Source of the DNA: Protula sp. h YS-2021
Lineage: Eukaryota; Annelida; Polychaeta; Sabellida; Serpulidae
Length of the DNA: 64,000 bases
Direction: 5' to 3'
NCBI GenBank assembly: GCA_949752745.1
Contig: OX457027.1
Coordinates: forward strand, 88,247,720 to 88,311,719
The position numbers and the translations under genes are program-made. Position 1 is the stretch's first letter, and every line of letters starts with the position of its first letter. Below are positions 33,290 to 44,900 of this stretch, in pieces. The notes under the pieces were generated by a model. That model did not search any database. It was given only the letters and a program-made list of their open reading frames with translations, and had not been told where the DNA came from.

Positions 33290-33354
33290 AAAGTACAAAA
33301 TTAATGCAAAAAATTGGAACTGAAATAAATTAAAATGTGAAAAAAAAACTCAAA

Positions 33355-36300
33355 ATGCCAATAGTTGAGCCTGACATCGCAAGCTTCAAAGTGACAGAGC
33401 TCAAGAGAATTTTAAGTGAAAAAGGACTAAAAACGTCAGGAAATAAGTCTGAACTAGTGCTGCGGTTGCGTGAGTACTATTCCACTAAAGAAGAAGATGT
33501 ACAAGAACCAACGGAGGATCTGCAGGATTCTATTCTGCCCCACGACAGTGCTTCCCAGACAAGCAGCTCGACGAGTAGCGCACGTGCTCGAGCTGCTGCC
33601 CGTAAAGCCAGTTTAAAAGCCAAATTAGAAGCCTTAAAAGAAGAGGAACGAATACGCGCCGAACTAGCAGAGAAAGAAGCCCAACTTCGCTTTCATCAGC
33701 TTCAGACGGAGATCCAAGCTGTTTCTGCCGAGGAGCAGGTGTTTGCCGAATATGCAGAAGCTGCAGCTCCACAAGCCGCTATAGAAGGGAATGCTCCAGC
33801 TATTTCGCCTGAGCCCCCGCGTGTAAATCCAAATACGGCACAGGCTGCTACGATGCAAAGCATACATCCTCCTGATGTTCGCAGTAAGTTATCAGTTCCT
33901 ACATTGACCACAACCGCACTGAATCCGGATGCGCTAAGGTACGTGCCCAACTATCAAGTTTCGCCGCAGAAGAACGATCTACCTCAGCTTTGCGATCCGG
34001 AAAGCAATCAAGTGCTTACACTTCAAAACAACACCGGTGACATCAGAGCACAACAGCAGATGTTTGATATATTGAGTTTACCGAAGCCAGAGCTCTCTTC
34101 GTATGACGGTAACCCTATTGAATTTCATTTCTTCATGAATTCATTTGACACTTGCATTCATTCAACCAGCATAAGTGATGCCGCAAAACTAAATCGTCTT
34201 TTTCAACTGTGTAAAGGGAAAGCTCTAAAAGTCATCAAGTCATGTGCTCTTATGGATCCAGTTATGGGTTACTTAAAAGCTAGATCGCTTCTGCAAGAAC
34301 GCTTTGGTAATGACTATGTTATCTCAGAAGCATGGGTTACGAAAATCACGAGTGGTCCGCCAGTCAAGAAAAATAGCAAGGAGTCCTTGCAGGAATTTTC
34401 AGATGACGTTAGAAGCTGCACTGAGACTTTACGAGCCATGGGTCATTTGGACGAGGTGGACTCACGAGTGAGGCTAGTACAACTGGTAGAGCGGCTGCCT
34501 TACTACTTACAGGGGCGCAGGAGGAAACAAGCAATTGATGAATACGACAAAATTGGAAGATATCCAGGTATTGATGAATTTCTCAAGTTCTTAGAGAAAG
34601 TCTCACGCGAGGTTAGTGATCCGGTCTTTGGTATTCAGGAAGCAAAGGAAAGTAAAGGCTGTGGGAAGAAAATTAAGGCCTCAAGTTTCCATGTAGATGC
34701 AAAAGGAGGTAACGAATCAAATATCTCTACTGTAAAATGCTGCGTTGCCTGTAATGAAAAGCACATGTTGCACCAATGTGACGTGTTTAAGAAGATGCCT
34801 GTTGTTCAGCGTCTAAAATTTGCCAAAGACAAGCAACTCTGTTTCAACTGCTTAAAAGAGGCTAAGCATTCAGCAAAAAACTGCAGATTTGATCGAAAGT
34901 GTGGCATCGATGGCTGCACCATGAAGCATTCTAGGCTGCTTCACCATGCCTTCAAATCCAAAAGGAAAGATTCGCCGAAAGTGGAAGATACTGGTACGCA
35001 AGATGACTCCCTCGTCTTGAATACACAAGCTGGGTCCTACCAGAGTTCAAAGGTCGTATTGCCCATCGTGCCTGTACTTGTAAAAGGTAAGGACACCGAA
35101 AACATTGTCAAAACCTACGCTCTACTAGACTCAGGTAGCAATAAGACATTTTGTTCTGCAGCCCTTCTAAATGACCTAGGAATTGAAGGTAAGCAAACCA
35201 GTCTCAAGATTTCTACCTTAAATGACGGAAAAGAAGTGCCTGTAGAAAAGGTCAACTTATCAGTTTCAAGTGTTTCAAAAAACTGTGCAATCGAGTTGTC
35301 AGAGGTGTACGCTTTGAAAAAATTTCCGTCGCTTGTATCGAGTACTGCTTTTAGCACAGACGTTGACTGTTGGGATCACTTAAGAGATCTGCCAGTTCAT
35401 GTAAATGATGGCATAAAGGTGACGCTACTCATTGGTCAGGATAATCCTCAAGCTTTGCTGCCATTGGAGCTGAGGCGTGGCTCAGTTGGTGAGCCATATG
35501 GAGTGCGGACACCTCTGGGATGGACTATCAACGGTCCAGTGCAAACAACAGAAGACGACACAGGTGTGTGTAACTTTGTTAATTGTGCCATCAATGCTAA
35601 GCGTCTTGAACAACAAGTCGAACAGTTTTGGAAGCTTGAGAACAGTGCTTTATCTGCTACTGAGCTATCTCTTAATGATAAGAGAGCATTCCAGATATGG
35701 AACGACAGTGTACATCTACGAGGTGATCAATACGAGCTAGATGTTCCATTCAAATCCAAACAGCCACAACTGCCAAACAACAAGTGTGTTGCTGAAAGGC
35801 GATTGTCTTACCTGGGGCGAAGGCTAAGTAAGGATGACCACCTCTTATCAAGGTATAAAAATGAAATTGAAACACTACTGAAGAAGGGTTACGCGGAAAA
35901 GGTTTCGGATCCTGAAGGGCCACTGGGGCTTACCTGGTATATACCACATCATGCTGTGCTGAATGTCAACAAGCCCGATAAGGTGAGAATAGTTCATGAT
36001 TGCGCAGCTGAATATCGCGGAACCTCATTAAACAAAGAAGTTTTACAAGGTCCTGACTTGACAAACAGACTACTTGGCGTTCTGTTACGATTCAGAGAGA
36101 GCAAGTATGGTATGATGGCTGACATTGAAGCAATGTTTTTCCAAGTGAAGGTAACACCACATCACAGAGATGTACTCCGGTTCCTTTGGTGGCAGGAAGG
36201 GGATCCAAAAAAGGCGGCAGAAGTCTACAGGATGACGGTTCACCTATTCGGTGGTATCTGGTGTCCAAGTATCTCCAGTTATGCGTTGAAGAAGACTGCT

Positions 36301-38940
36301 GAAGAGTTTCAACAAAGGTTTGACAAGCAAACTGTAGATGCTGTACTACATAATTTCTATGTTGATGACTTGTTACAGTCAGTTGTTTCAGAGAGTGCGG
36401 GCATCCACATGGCTAAAGAGCTTCGAGACCTGTTGTCGCTGAGGGGTTTTAACTTAACGAAATGGGTCAGCAACAGTCGAAAGGTCATCGAGTCGATACC
36501 GAAAGACTACAGGGCCAAAGGAATACAAAATCTAGACCTGCAGCAATCCACGTTGCCGGTTGAAAGAGCGTTAGGTGTGGAATGGGCAACTGAAGAAGAT
36601 GTCTTCCGCATTACGGTGAGACAGCCCCAAAAAGATCCGATGTATACTCGTCGAGGCTTGCTTAGCGTCGTGTCATCCGTGTATGATCCATTGGGTTTTG
36701 TTTGTCCTTACGTACTTCTGGCAAAGAAGCTGTTTCAGAGTGAATGCAAGTTGAAGAAGGGCTGGGATGACAAGCTGGAAGATACAACGATCAAATCATT
36801 TGATTCCTGGCTGCACAATCTGGACATCCTCAGGTACTTGCAGATTCCTAGATGCTTCGTCGCAAACGTGAGTTCTGAAGTAATCGATGTCCAGCTACAT
36901 CACTTCTGCGATGCATCAAGCGAGGCGTACGGTATGGTTTCCTACCTGCGTGCTACAGATAGTACAGGTACTGTCCATTGCTCGTTCGTCTTTGGAAAAT
37001 CAAGACTAGCGCCAATTAAGCAAGTGAGCATACCTCGCCTTGAATTATGTGCGGCTGTTACAGCAGTTCAAGTGAATAGCATGATCGCAAAGGAACTCAC
37101 AATTGAAATCAACAACACGTTTTTCTGGTCTGATAGTACAATCGTGTTGGCTTATATAAACAACTCGGATAAAAGATTTCACACCTTTGTAGCTAACAGA
37201 CTTACTTTGATTCACGACGGTTCAAGTCCAGGTCAATGGAGGTACGTGAGTTCACAAGATAATCCGGCGGATGATGCCTCCAGAGGTACCAGTGCAAACA
37301 AAATGTCTGGCAGATGGCTTCATGGACCGATGTTTCTTCAGAATTCCGAGGATGAGTGGCCAAGACATCCAGATGTCTTGAAGGAACTCAACGACGATCC
37401 AGAAGTGAAGCACTCAGTGACTAGCTGTTCAGTTGAGGCGGCGTCTGATCGGGAGCAGACATCTATTTATCAGCTGCTCCACAGGTTCTCCGACTGGTTA
37501 AAGCTCAAACGGTCTGTAACGTGGATTTTGCGGTTCCTCCTTTGGCTAAAGTCCAAGAAGACGAAAAAGTTTGGTTTAATTACAGTGCAAGAGCTTAACG
37601 CAGCAGAGTGTGCAATTGTAAAGTATGTCCAGAGGTCTGCCTACAAAAGGGAAATCAATGACCTGAAAAAGAATGAACATGTAAGCAAAGGTAGTTCACT
37701 ATACCACCTAGAGCCCGTACTGATTGATGACATTCTGAGGGTAGGTGGACGATTGCGGCACGCGAACATCCCGGCTGGTTCGATAAATCAAACTCTGCTG
37801 CCGAGAGACCACTTTGTATCGAAGCTACTTGTGCGCTACATTCATGAAGCAAAAGCCAGACATTGTGGAACTGAATATGTCTTGTCTCTACTTCGTACCA
37901 GCTACTGGATACCGAAGGTGAGACGCCTTATCCAGAATATCCTGCGCAGCTGTGTTATATGCAAAAGATTGTACGGTAATGCAGCAAGTCAGAGAATGTC
38001 AAACCTTCCTGCCGACAGGGTTACACCGAATGTTTCACCATTTGCGAACGTTGGTATCGACTGCTTTGGACCTTTTCTAGTAAAAAGGGGCAGAATTCAT
38101 GAAAAGCGGTACGGCTGCGTTTTCACATGTTTGACCATCCGAGCTATTCATCTTGAAGTCCTGCAATCATTGGAGTCTGACGCATTCATTAACGCGCTGA
38201 TCAGATTCATTTCCAGACGCGGTACCCCTAAAGTAGTTCGTACAGATAATGGGACAAACTTTGTCGGGGGATCTCGGGAGTTCCTCGATGCTATGTGCCG
38301 CTGGAATGAATCAAATAAACTTCAGAAACACTTGCAACATGATCAGATACAATGGATTTTTAATCCACCTGCTGCATCCCACATGGGTGGGGTATGGGAA
38401 AGGCAGATTAGGACAGTTCGTAAAGTCATGAGTGCGATAACGCGCAACGTTGTGCTGGATGATGAGCGATTAGCGACAGTGTTCTGTGAGGTTGAATCAA
38501 TCGTCAATAATCGTCCGATTACGCGATGTTCGAATGAGCCAAATGACATTGACCCGTTGACGCCAAATCACTTATTGCTTTTGCGCGGAAATGCAGCTCC
38601 CCCTGTAGATCGCTTCATAAAATCGGACATATACAACCGGCGGTGGAGACATGCTCAATACCTAGCTGATATGTTTTGGCGACGCTGGATTCGAGAATAT
38701 CTACCTACAATTCAGCATCGTCAAAAGTGGCTGGCAAGTACTCGCGATTTCTGCGTCGATGATATCGTGCTGGTGATGGATGAAGTGACACCAAGAAATT
38801 GCTGGCCTATGGGAAGAGTGGTGCAAGTCAACCGAGGCAGAGATGGTCATGTTCGATCTGCGGTTGTTCGAACAAAATCAACCAGTCTGACACGCCCTGT
38901 GACAAAGCTTTGCCTTCTAGAATCTTGTGATCGAAGCTAA
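33355..38940 (+). CDS. BEL/Pao gag-pol polyprotein with N-terminal SAP-like motif
   Basis: The first in-frame ATG is 33355, giving 1861 residues to TAA 38938-38940. Order of parts: SAP-like helix-extended-helix (VTELKRILSEKGLKTSGNKS, residues about 10-40); charged coiled coil (about 85-140); DUF1759-type gag core (about 250-420, LSSYDGNPIEFHFFMNSFD); two zinc-knuckle-like stretches (CVACNEKHMLHQC; CFNCLKEAKHSAKNC); aspartic protease (LLDSGSNKTFC); reverse transcriptase (VRIVHDCAAEYRG and the catalytic FYVDDLL); RNase H region (HHFCDASSEAYG, FWSDSTIVLAY); integrase zinc finger (HxxxxxHC...CVICK) and DDE core (DCFGPF, RTDNGTNF, WERQIRT); DUF5641 tail. No stop or frameshift was seen. Gag and pol share one frame, as in many BEL elements. 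This is an endogenous mobile element with no envelope gene. Confidence 0.96.
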   Translation: MPIVEPDIASFKVTELKRILSEKGLKTSGNKSELVLRLREYYSTKEEDVQEPTEDLQDSILPHDSASQTSSSTSSARARAAARKASLKAKLEALKEEERIRAELAEKEAQLRFHQLQTEIQAVSAEEQVFAEYAEAAAPQAAIEGNAPAISPEPPRVNPNTAQAATMQSIHPPDVRSKLSVPTLTTTALNPDALRYVPNYQVSPQKNDLPQLCDPESNQVLTLQNNTGDIRAQQQMFDILSLPKPELSSYDGNPIEFHFFMNSFDTCIHSTSISDAAKLNRLFQLCKGKALKVIKSCALMDPVMGYLKARSLLQERFGNDYVISEAWVTKITSGPPVKKNSKESLQEFSDDVRSCTETLRAMGHLDEVDSRVRLVQLVERLPYYLQGRRRKQAIDEYDKIGRYPGIDEFLKFLEKVSREVSDPVFGIQEAKESKGCGKKIKASSFHVDAKGGNESNISTVKCCVACNEKHMLHQCDVFKKMPVVQRLKFAKDKQLCFNCLKEAKHSAKNCRFDRKCGIDGCTMKHSRLLHHAFKSKRKDSPKVEDTGTQDDSLVLNTQAGSYQSSKVVLPIVPVLVKGKDTENIVKTYALLDSGSNKTFCSAALLNDLGIEGKQTSLKISTLNDGKEVPVEKVNLSVSSVSKNCAIELSEVYALKKFPSLVSSTAFSTDVDCWDHLRDLPVHVNDGIKVTLLIGQDNPQALLPLELRRGSVGEPYGVRTPLGWTINGPVQTTEDDTGVCNFVNCAINAKRLEQQVEQFWKLENSALSATELSLNDKRAFQIWNDSVHLRGDQYELDVPFKSKQPQLPNNKCVAERRLSYLGRRLSKDDHLLSRYKNEIETLLKKGYAEKVSDPEGPLGLTWYIPHHAVLNVNKPDKVRIVHDCAAEYRGTSLNKEVLQGPDLTNRLLGVLLRFRESKYGMMADIEAMFFQVKVTPHHRDVLRFLWWQEGDPKKAAEVYRMTVHLFGGIWCPSISSYALKKTAEEFQQRFDKQTVDAVLHNFYVDDLLQSVVSESAGIHMAKELRDLLSLRGFNLTKWVSNSRKVIESIPKDYRAKGIQNLDLQQSTLPVERALGVEWATEEDVFRITVRQPQKDPMYTRRGLLSVVSSVYDPLGFVCPYVLLAKKLFQSECKLKKGWDDKLEDTTIKSFDSWLHNLDILRYLQIPRCFVANVSSEVIDVQLHHFCDASSEAYGMVSYLRATDSTGTVHCSFVFGKSRLAPIKQVSIPRLELCAAVTAVQVNSMIAKELTIEINNTFFWSDSTIVLAYINNSDKRFHTFVANRLTLIHDGSSPGQWRYVSSQDNPADDASRGTSANKMSGRWLHGPMFLQNSEDEWPRHPDVLKELNDDPEVKHSVTSCSVEAASDREQTSIYQLLHRFSDWLKLKRSVTWILRFLLWLKSKKTKKFGLITVQELNAAECAIVKYVQRSAYKREINDLKKNEHVSKGSSLYHLEPVLIDDILRVGGRLRHANIPAGSINQTLLPRDHFVSKLLVRYIHEAKARHCGTEYVLSLLRTSYWIPKVRRLIQNILRSCVICKRLYGNAASQRMSNLPADRVTPNVSPFANVGIDCFGPFLVKRGRIHEKRYGCVFTCLTIRAIHLEVLQSLESDAFINALIRFISRRGTPKVVRTDNGTNFVGGSREFLDAMCRWNESNKLQKHLQHDQIQWIFNPPAASHMGGVWERQIRTVRKVMSAITRNVVLDDERLATVFCEVESIVNNRPITRCSNEPNDIDPLTPNHLLLLRGNAAPPVDRFIKSDIYNRRWRHAQYLADMFWRRWIREYLPTIQHRQKWLASTRDFCVDDIVLVMDEVTPRNCWPMGRVVQVNRGRDGHVRSAVVRTKSTSLTRPVTKLCLLESCDRS

Positions 38941-40038
38941 AATTGTTTTGCAAAATGATGCGAGCCTAGCGCCGTCATTAAAAGGTGGTGAACACCTAAG
39001 CGATCACAGAAGGATGTGCCTAGTATGTTCATGCATTCATTTGTGTTGCATATGTTTAGTCGGTTTTGAAAGTGCATAAAACGTTAATAATAATGCTTGC
39101 CGTTTGTGGATGAAAGCAATTTGAAATTAAGATTAATAGAATATAGTAATTTCTTACCTTATGAAGTTCAATCTTGTTTAGGTTGCAGTGGTTTGTTGAT
39201 GCTATCCACAGGCACAATTTAGCGTTTTTTACCGTTTAATTGTGCCCATGGTATTTTGATGTCATATAATATTCACTAATAATCATGTGTATTCATCCTG
39301 GTTCATGAACACCTAAAAATATTTTCTTTATATTTTTTAAAGATTTATGTCATAGCCTTTTGCTACGGTAATAACTGATTTTCAACATACAAATCTATTA
39401 TCAGGTCATTTCTGCTCTAAATTCATGTATAAAAATGACACACGTTCTGAAGTGTCAACGTTATAATGTATAACTCCTTCCTGATAAACATATTAATTGT
39501 TTCCCATTGTGCATAATGTAAATAGTTTCACGGTTTCTAATGTTCCTCATGTATGCTTAGATTTGTTCATACTGATGTCCATAAACAGTACATTCAGTAT
39601 TTATAATGTTTCAATACATGTATGAATTACTTCCGTTGTGTTCAACTTCCGCTTTAAAGTTCTACTAAAAAACTTCTTTTGCTTGAAGTTGTGGGAAAAA
39701 GATCATGCACAAGTCTTAACACAGCTCGTGGAAATGCCTCTGCATTTCTAGTCTTCGCATAGGAAAGGAGCAGTGCCTATGCTAGACCGCACCAAAATAT
39801 CGGGTTTTTCCATTTTTGCAAGGTTTAACCTAACTTCAATATCATAATTAACGATTTGTCTTAGAAATATTTCGTGAAAGTCTTACATGAGATTAGGGAA
39901 ATATAGCTAGTGACTGGGTTAGTTTAATATTCTAAATGTCGAAGGGTGTCAAGGTCCTTGTCTGCATGCTTAGAACAACATTGTCATATTTACTGTTAAT
40001 GGTTTAAATGATCGCACGAGCTCTCATTTAGGGGGCGG
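38941..40038 (+). other. Non-coding 3' region of the BEL element
   Basis: About 1.1 kb lies between the pol stop and the 3' LTR. It has no open frame of note and ends in the polypurine tract AGGGGGCGG. Confidence 0.8.
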
Positions 40039-40450
40039 TGTAGTAAATATGAAGAGTTAATTGATTATCAATGATGTGAGTATTGAAATATTTGTGGTAT
40101 ATAATGTTAAGTTAACATCCCCAACCACGTGGATATTTATTTTGTACCTGACATCCCTTTATTTCTGGCGTTTCCCATTTGCCACATGCTATTCTGCCGC
40201 GCTTGTCAATAGTTTTCAATATTTCACACTATGTTTGTTTGACATCGGTTAATATATAAAGAATGCAACGTGTTCGGGCGGGCATTCTGTCTTGGTTTAA
40301 TCATTAATTTTGTACGAGTTTTGGTATGACTCTGATCTTTTGGAAGAGTTTGTGGCGAAATAAATACTCTGTCTGATTTGGATTCAATTTGAATTTAACT
40401 CCGTTGCAAAACTACTAAGGCAGAATCATTTTGATTCCATTTATCCCACA
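40039..40450 (+). repeat. 3' LTR of the BEL element
   Basis: A complete 412-bp LTR from TGTAGTAAAT to TATCCCACA, with TATATAAA at 40253 and AATAAA at 40359-40364. It is followed by the target duplication AAGGG. Confidence 0.96.
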
Positions 40451-40455
40451 AAGGG

Positions 40456-41794
40456 ATATAAAATATGAGAATAGATTTCTCTTAACTTAGTGTACATGAA
40501 AAGACTTCAGTGTTCTTCATAATAGTTTTGTATGGTTTTTCTCCTTCAGCAAAGAGCTAAGACTATGTCTATATATTTACATATGTGTTTTCCGTTCCCC
40601 CTTTTCTGATAATGTTTGACCATAATGCACACCACCATTGTGCGAAGAAATATGTTGTGTTATCTGATGCATCATTGGACTAATTTTGTCCAATGGTCGT
40701 TTGTGTAACAGCCTCAGCTTGGCAGAGTGTTATGGAAACGAAGAAAATGGCGACGAGAACAAAATAAAATTTTATATATCTAATATTACAAGGTATTTAA
40801 ATCATGCTTAGAGAAAAGTAACTTTGCAACAATAAGATTTTCAATTGTTTAAATTTTGGAATGAAAAACTGAAAAGTTTTTTTTTGTTTGTAAGAAAGGC
40901 TGACTATTTATGAGACTGACACAAATTGTTTAAGCCGAGAATATCTTTGTGCAGCTAATATTTACTTCTGGTTATGTGACAGTTCTAAAATTTTCCATAA
41001 TAAGAATCATGAGAACTGCTTTTTTCTCTTCAAAACACTAGACATGTACAATAAGCGTATTCGTACTTAGAATTTTGTCGAACAGGTTTTGCGTTTCGAC
41101 CGGATTGGGTTGTGATGAAAGTGTAAAAATAATGATTAACTGGCAAAAGTTAAAAAGATTCCATTTTGCCAGAATTATATTCACAAACTGGCTATGAAAG
41201 GGGGTGAATAATATATAAATGGTTTTAAAAGATCATATCATAGGACCAAAGTCAAGTGGGGAAAATTGAAATAAAGGGGTTAATTATTTTAAGTTGTTAT
41301 GTGTTAAACACAGAAAAAGATCTGCTAAATCTAGGAATGAGTATAATTTCTCTTTGTCTGGAAAATGTTTTGCTGTAATTGATTACCTGTCAAGTTTCAG
41401 GTGATTATGCGTAATATATTCTAGTATATCGAATTTCAAGTTTCAGCAAAATATATGTGTGCTGTCGTAGAAGCCAGCGGTTTTAGTTTGTAAATTTACA
41501 CTGAGATTTAAGTTATTTTGCGGTGTGTGTTTGCTTATTTTGTTATGTAAGACCTTACAGACAGACCATGCCAGTTCTTTCTTTGGTGTGATGACTCATC
41601 GTTACTGGGCAAACTTTATCGTTAAAAGTTGTATCAGCTTGAATGTCATTCATTAGAAGAATAGAAGAAAGGGTAAAGTGTGGTATTTAGATATCTGTTA
41701 CAATTGAACGGTTTTTATGAAGCAAAGGTGTATTCTTAGCTTTTATGCGTGTTATATTTGCTGTAGTTCTGAATTTGAAATGTTTATTTTTCAG
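40456..41794 (+). other. Upstream region of HYDIN
   Basis: No coding exon was recognised. It should contain the HYDIN promoter and any 5' untranslated exon, but I cannot point to a start site. The acceptor TTTTTCAG at 41787-41794 shows that at least one untranslated exon lies upstream. Confidence 0.5.
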
Positions 41795-41809
41795 AAAATA
41801 AACAAGAAA

Positions 41810-41950
41810 ATGCCTATGGGGCCATTTGGTGAGATTATCGGTACCACGGGTACCTTGGAGTGTCTTGGGGAGGCCGCCGCAAATTACAAGTCAAAAGTTG
41901 TGGCACCCAGGAACCCAAAACTTATCAGAGGCGAGAAGCCTGTTTTTAAG
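41810..41950 (+). CDS. HYDIN: HYDIN exon 1 (start)
   Basis: ATG at 41810 opens MPMGPFGEII and the exon ends with SKVVAPRNPKLIRGEKPVFK, a conserved HYDIN N-terminal signature. The donor is GTATGC. A second in-frame ATG at 41816 could also serve. Confidence 0.9.
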
Positions 41951-44900
41951 GTATGCGGACTTCATTTTCTAAGATTTTAACCTGTTCTTATTCTTAGCTG
42001 TTGCTTGTCTCGTTGTTTTAAAAAGGTCTGTGAGGCTTTTAGGGTAATAAAAACACAATGGTAAGGCATTTGTTGGGAATCATATACAACATTGTGCAAG
42101 ACCCGTGTATTTTCAAATTAAAGGTGGCCAGGTGTTTCTTATTTTTTTAACCCTCACTGTTTTTCCCTTTCTTTATTTTCCTTCCTTTCCCCTTATTTTT
42201 TTAACCGAGTTTCCTTACTTTTCATGTCTTTTTAGTTTCTGACAGCTGTGGTGAATCCTTTGTGATATGTTTCACAAATTGCAGATGAAGCCGTCGCAAT
42301 TTATGTTCCAAGTAAACATGAACACAGAACAGAAGCTTGCCAACATGCACACTATGAGTGTGCCGCGGAAACTACAACTGCTGGACATGTCTGAGACGAC
42401 ACACCAGAAGCAATCGAATGTCAACATCGATGAACCAATGTTTCAGCCGTTTCCGTCAGAAGTTATATTCCAGAATTATGAACCTTTTGAAACATATGAA
42501 GTACCATTAGTCCTAAGAAACAATGACAAGGTGAGTTTTTTAGCCATAGTGCGGTAGGAGAAAAATGGCATGTAGGGATGTAGAAGCTGTTGGTTTACTA
42601 CTATTAAAAGAAAAAAAACTATCAAGAAACCTAACCAAGTGCATAAGTATCATGGGATCAAGAGATTAAATTAAAGTTGTCATTGAAAACTGTTCAGTAG
42701 CAGTTCGAAATAAAATATAGTTCACACCATTGTCACTTTTCCCTTGTATTGCTTTGTTAGAGTTTTTGTTGATTTTGCTTATCACAGGTACCTCGCTTGG
42801 TGAAAGTGGTGCAGGAAGATTCCCCTTACTTCAAGATTGTCAGCCCGCACAACGTGGGCCATAAAGTGGGGCCCGGTCTGCCCACTACATTCACAATACA
42901 GTTCGTACCGGAGGAGAAGAAAGACTATTACCACGAGCTGACGTGCATTACGGAGAGAGAAAAATTCCTGGTGCCCGTGAGAGCTATCGGAGCACGATCC
43001 ATTCTGGATTTCCCGGATGAGGTGCATTTCAAGGAATGCCCGGTCAAGTACTCCAGTAGCAGGACGTTGCTTGTGCGCAACATCGGCAATAAGGAGGCGA
43101 AATTCGCGTTGTCTGCTGAAAAGTGAGTAGCAGACATGTATGATAGCAAACTGTTGCGTGCTGTCAATTTCTAGGATTTTTTATGGGAAATTATGTATAT
43201 TTTAGGAGCTAATTTAATCTTTTAAAAAATGGCAAAAGAGGGGAAACATTTTAATTTAAAGCTTGAAAGCTTCCTGGCTGCTGTTGATGAGTGTGGAATT
43301 TTTTTGACAGGCCTTTTAACGTGACGCCTGAGAATGGCACATTGAGTACGGACGAGAGCATGCAAGTGACCATCGACTTCTGCCCCGTCACGGCAGGCGA
43401 GCACAACAAAGACCTGATCCTCCACTATGACACGGGTAATACGCTGCTCAAGTCTTAATTTTCGCCACTGAAAAGGGAAACCGAATCATGGTTATGAAGT
43501 ATATGTAATATCGAAATGGTGAAACCGTCACTTTCCCTTTTTTGGGGGGGTGGGGGGGGGGGGTGAGGAGGAGAGGGGTGGTTTGAATCTCAAAGAAAAA
43601 GTGAAATCCATTGATAGAGAGTGTTAAAAAGATAGAGAAACAAAATGGATATAAATGGGTGATTTTTTGTTGGCAGGTGAAGACGTATATATTCAATTAT
43701 ACGGAGTAAGTCAGGATGCCAATGTGCGCTTAGACAAGAACACAATGCGTATTGAGAACACCTATCTATCCATGGCCAATCAGCGCACTGTGACGATCAC
43801 AAACAGAAGTGACGTCATTGCAAACTTCCGGTGGACACAGTACGCCACGCAGGAAGAGGAAGATCAACAAAAATTACTGTAAGAACAATGATTTGTTGCG
43901 AGTAATTAAATACATTTTTCCGTTAGTATTCACCGACAGTGCCATTACACGTATAAATAATGACCTATATTATAAGGCGTCATCCATAACGTACGTATGC
44001 AACATGTTCGGATTTTTTCACCATCTCTGCTTCCTGTGCGAAACTTCAGATTCCATCCACTCGCAATAACTTGCGCGTATGCATAGACTCATGCTTCTCC
44101 ACACGTACACTCTATGTATGGCCCTTCACTATCTTCTAAAATGTAAGTTTCAATAGCAGAGGATATCTCCGTACAAGTGTATCAGCAAGTAACACCGAAT
44201 CGACTGGCTGTGTCGCTTTGTTGTAGCTCGACAGAAGGCCTGAGATCGGAAGAGAGGACTGAGAAGGACCGTTTCCTAGAGGAGTGCATCCAGGACCCCT
44301 CGCTCCGCGACAAGATGTCCATCCTCAGCCGTACCTTCCAGAACAAGAGAAAGGTATCGATCTACCGTGCTATAAAAAACTTATGGGAGATAGTTTGCGC
44401 TTGCGTAGGATGCGTTATTAAATTTACAGCGTGTGCATTTTTTCATTCCGAAAATTAAAAGAGTTCCTATGTAAAGTAATTTCCAGAGCTCGAAGCTTGG
44501 GTAGCTGGTTGTGTGTAAGTGAGAAAAGAATATTGAGGTGATTTTGACACATGTAATCCTTGTACTTTCAGCTGGTGTCCGACAATAAGATGTTATTCGA
44601 TGATGACGTCGTTAAAATAGAGCCGTGTGAGGGGGAGATCTGGCCCAATTCCTCCATGGAGGTCAGCGTCATCTTCAAGCCGGAAGAGCCCAAGGTTTAT
44701 ACGCGCACAGCATTCTGTGATGTCACAGGGCGCGCATCGCGATTACCGTTGCGCATCCGCGGCGACGGCATCGGCCCCAACGTGCAGTTCTCGTTCGACA
44801 CGCTTGACATGGGCAACATCTTCGTCAACTCTTCGCACACGTACGAGGTGGTGCTCGCCAACCGAGGCGACATCGACGCCATCTTTAGCCTCGTGCCCAA

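Larger units (their letters stand above)
29908..40455 (+). mobile_element. BEL/Pao LTR retrotransposon, intact ORF, with nested LINE
   Basis: The element runs 29913-40450, between perfect 5-bp direct repeats AAGGG (29908-29912 and 40451-40455). The LTR is 412 bp, TGTAGTAAAT...TCCCACA. The 3' copy (40039-40450) is whole; the 5' copy is split into 29913-30096 and 33062-33289 by a LINE. By eye the two LTRs differ at a single base (C at 33110, A at 40270 region). Without the LINE the element is about 7.6 kb. The polypurine tract is AGGGGGCGG at 40030-40038. A clear primer-binding site was not found directly after 33289. One gag-pol ORF (33355-38940) is uninterrupted and there is no envelope gene. 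Low LTR divergence means a very recent insertion. Confidence 0.95.

Noticed and set aside
33290..33330. Primer-binding site TGGAAC near 33315
   Set aside because: It is about 25 bases from the LTR end and matches no tRNA 3' end that I can name.
33337..33354. Start of the BEL ORF at 33337
   Set aside because: That codon is GTG; the first ATG in frame is at 33355 and is used in the annotation.
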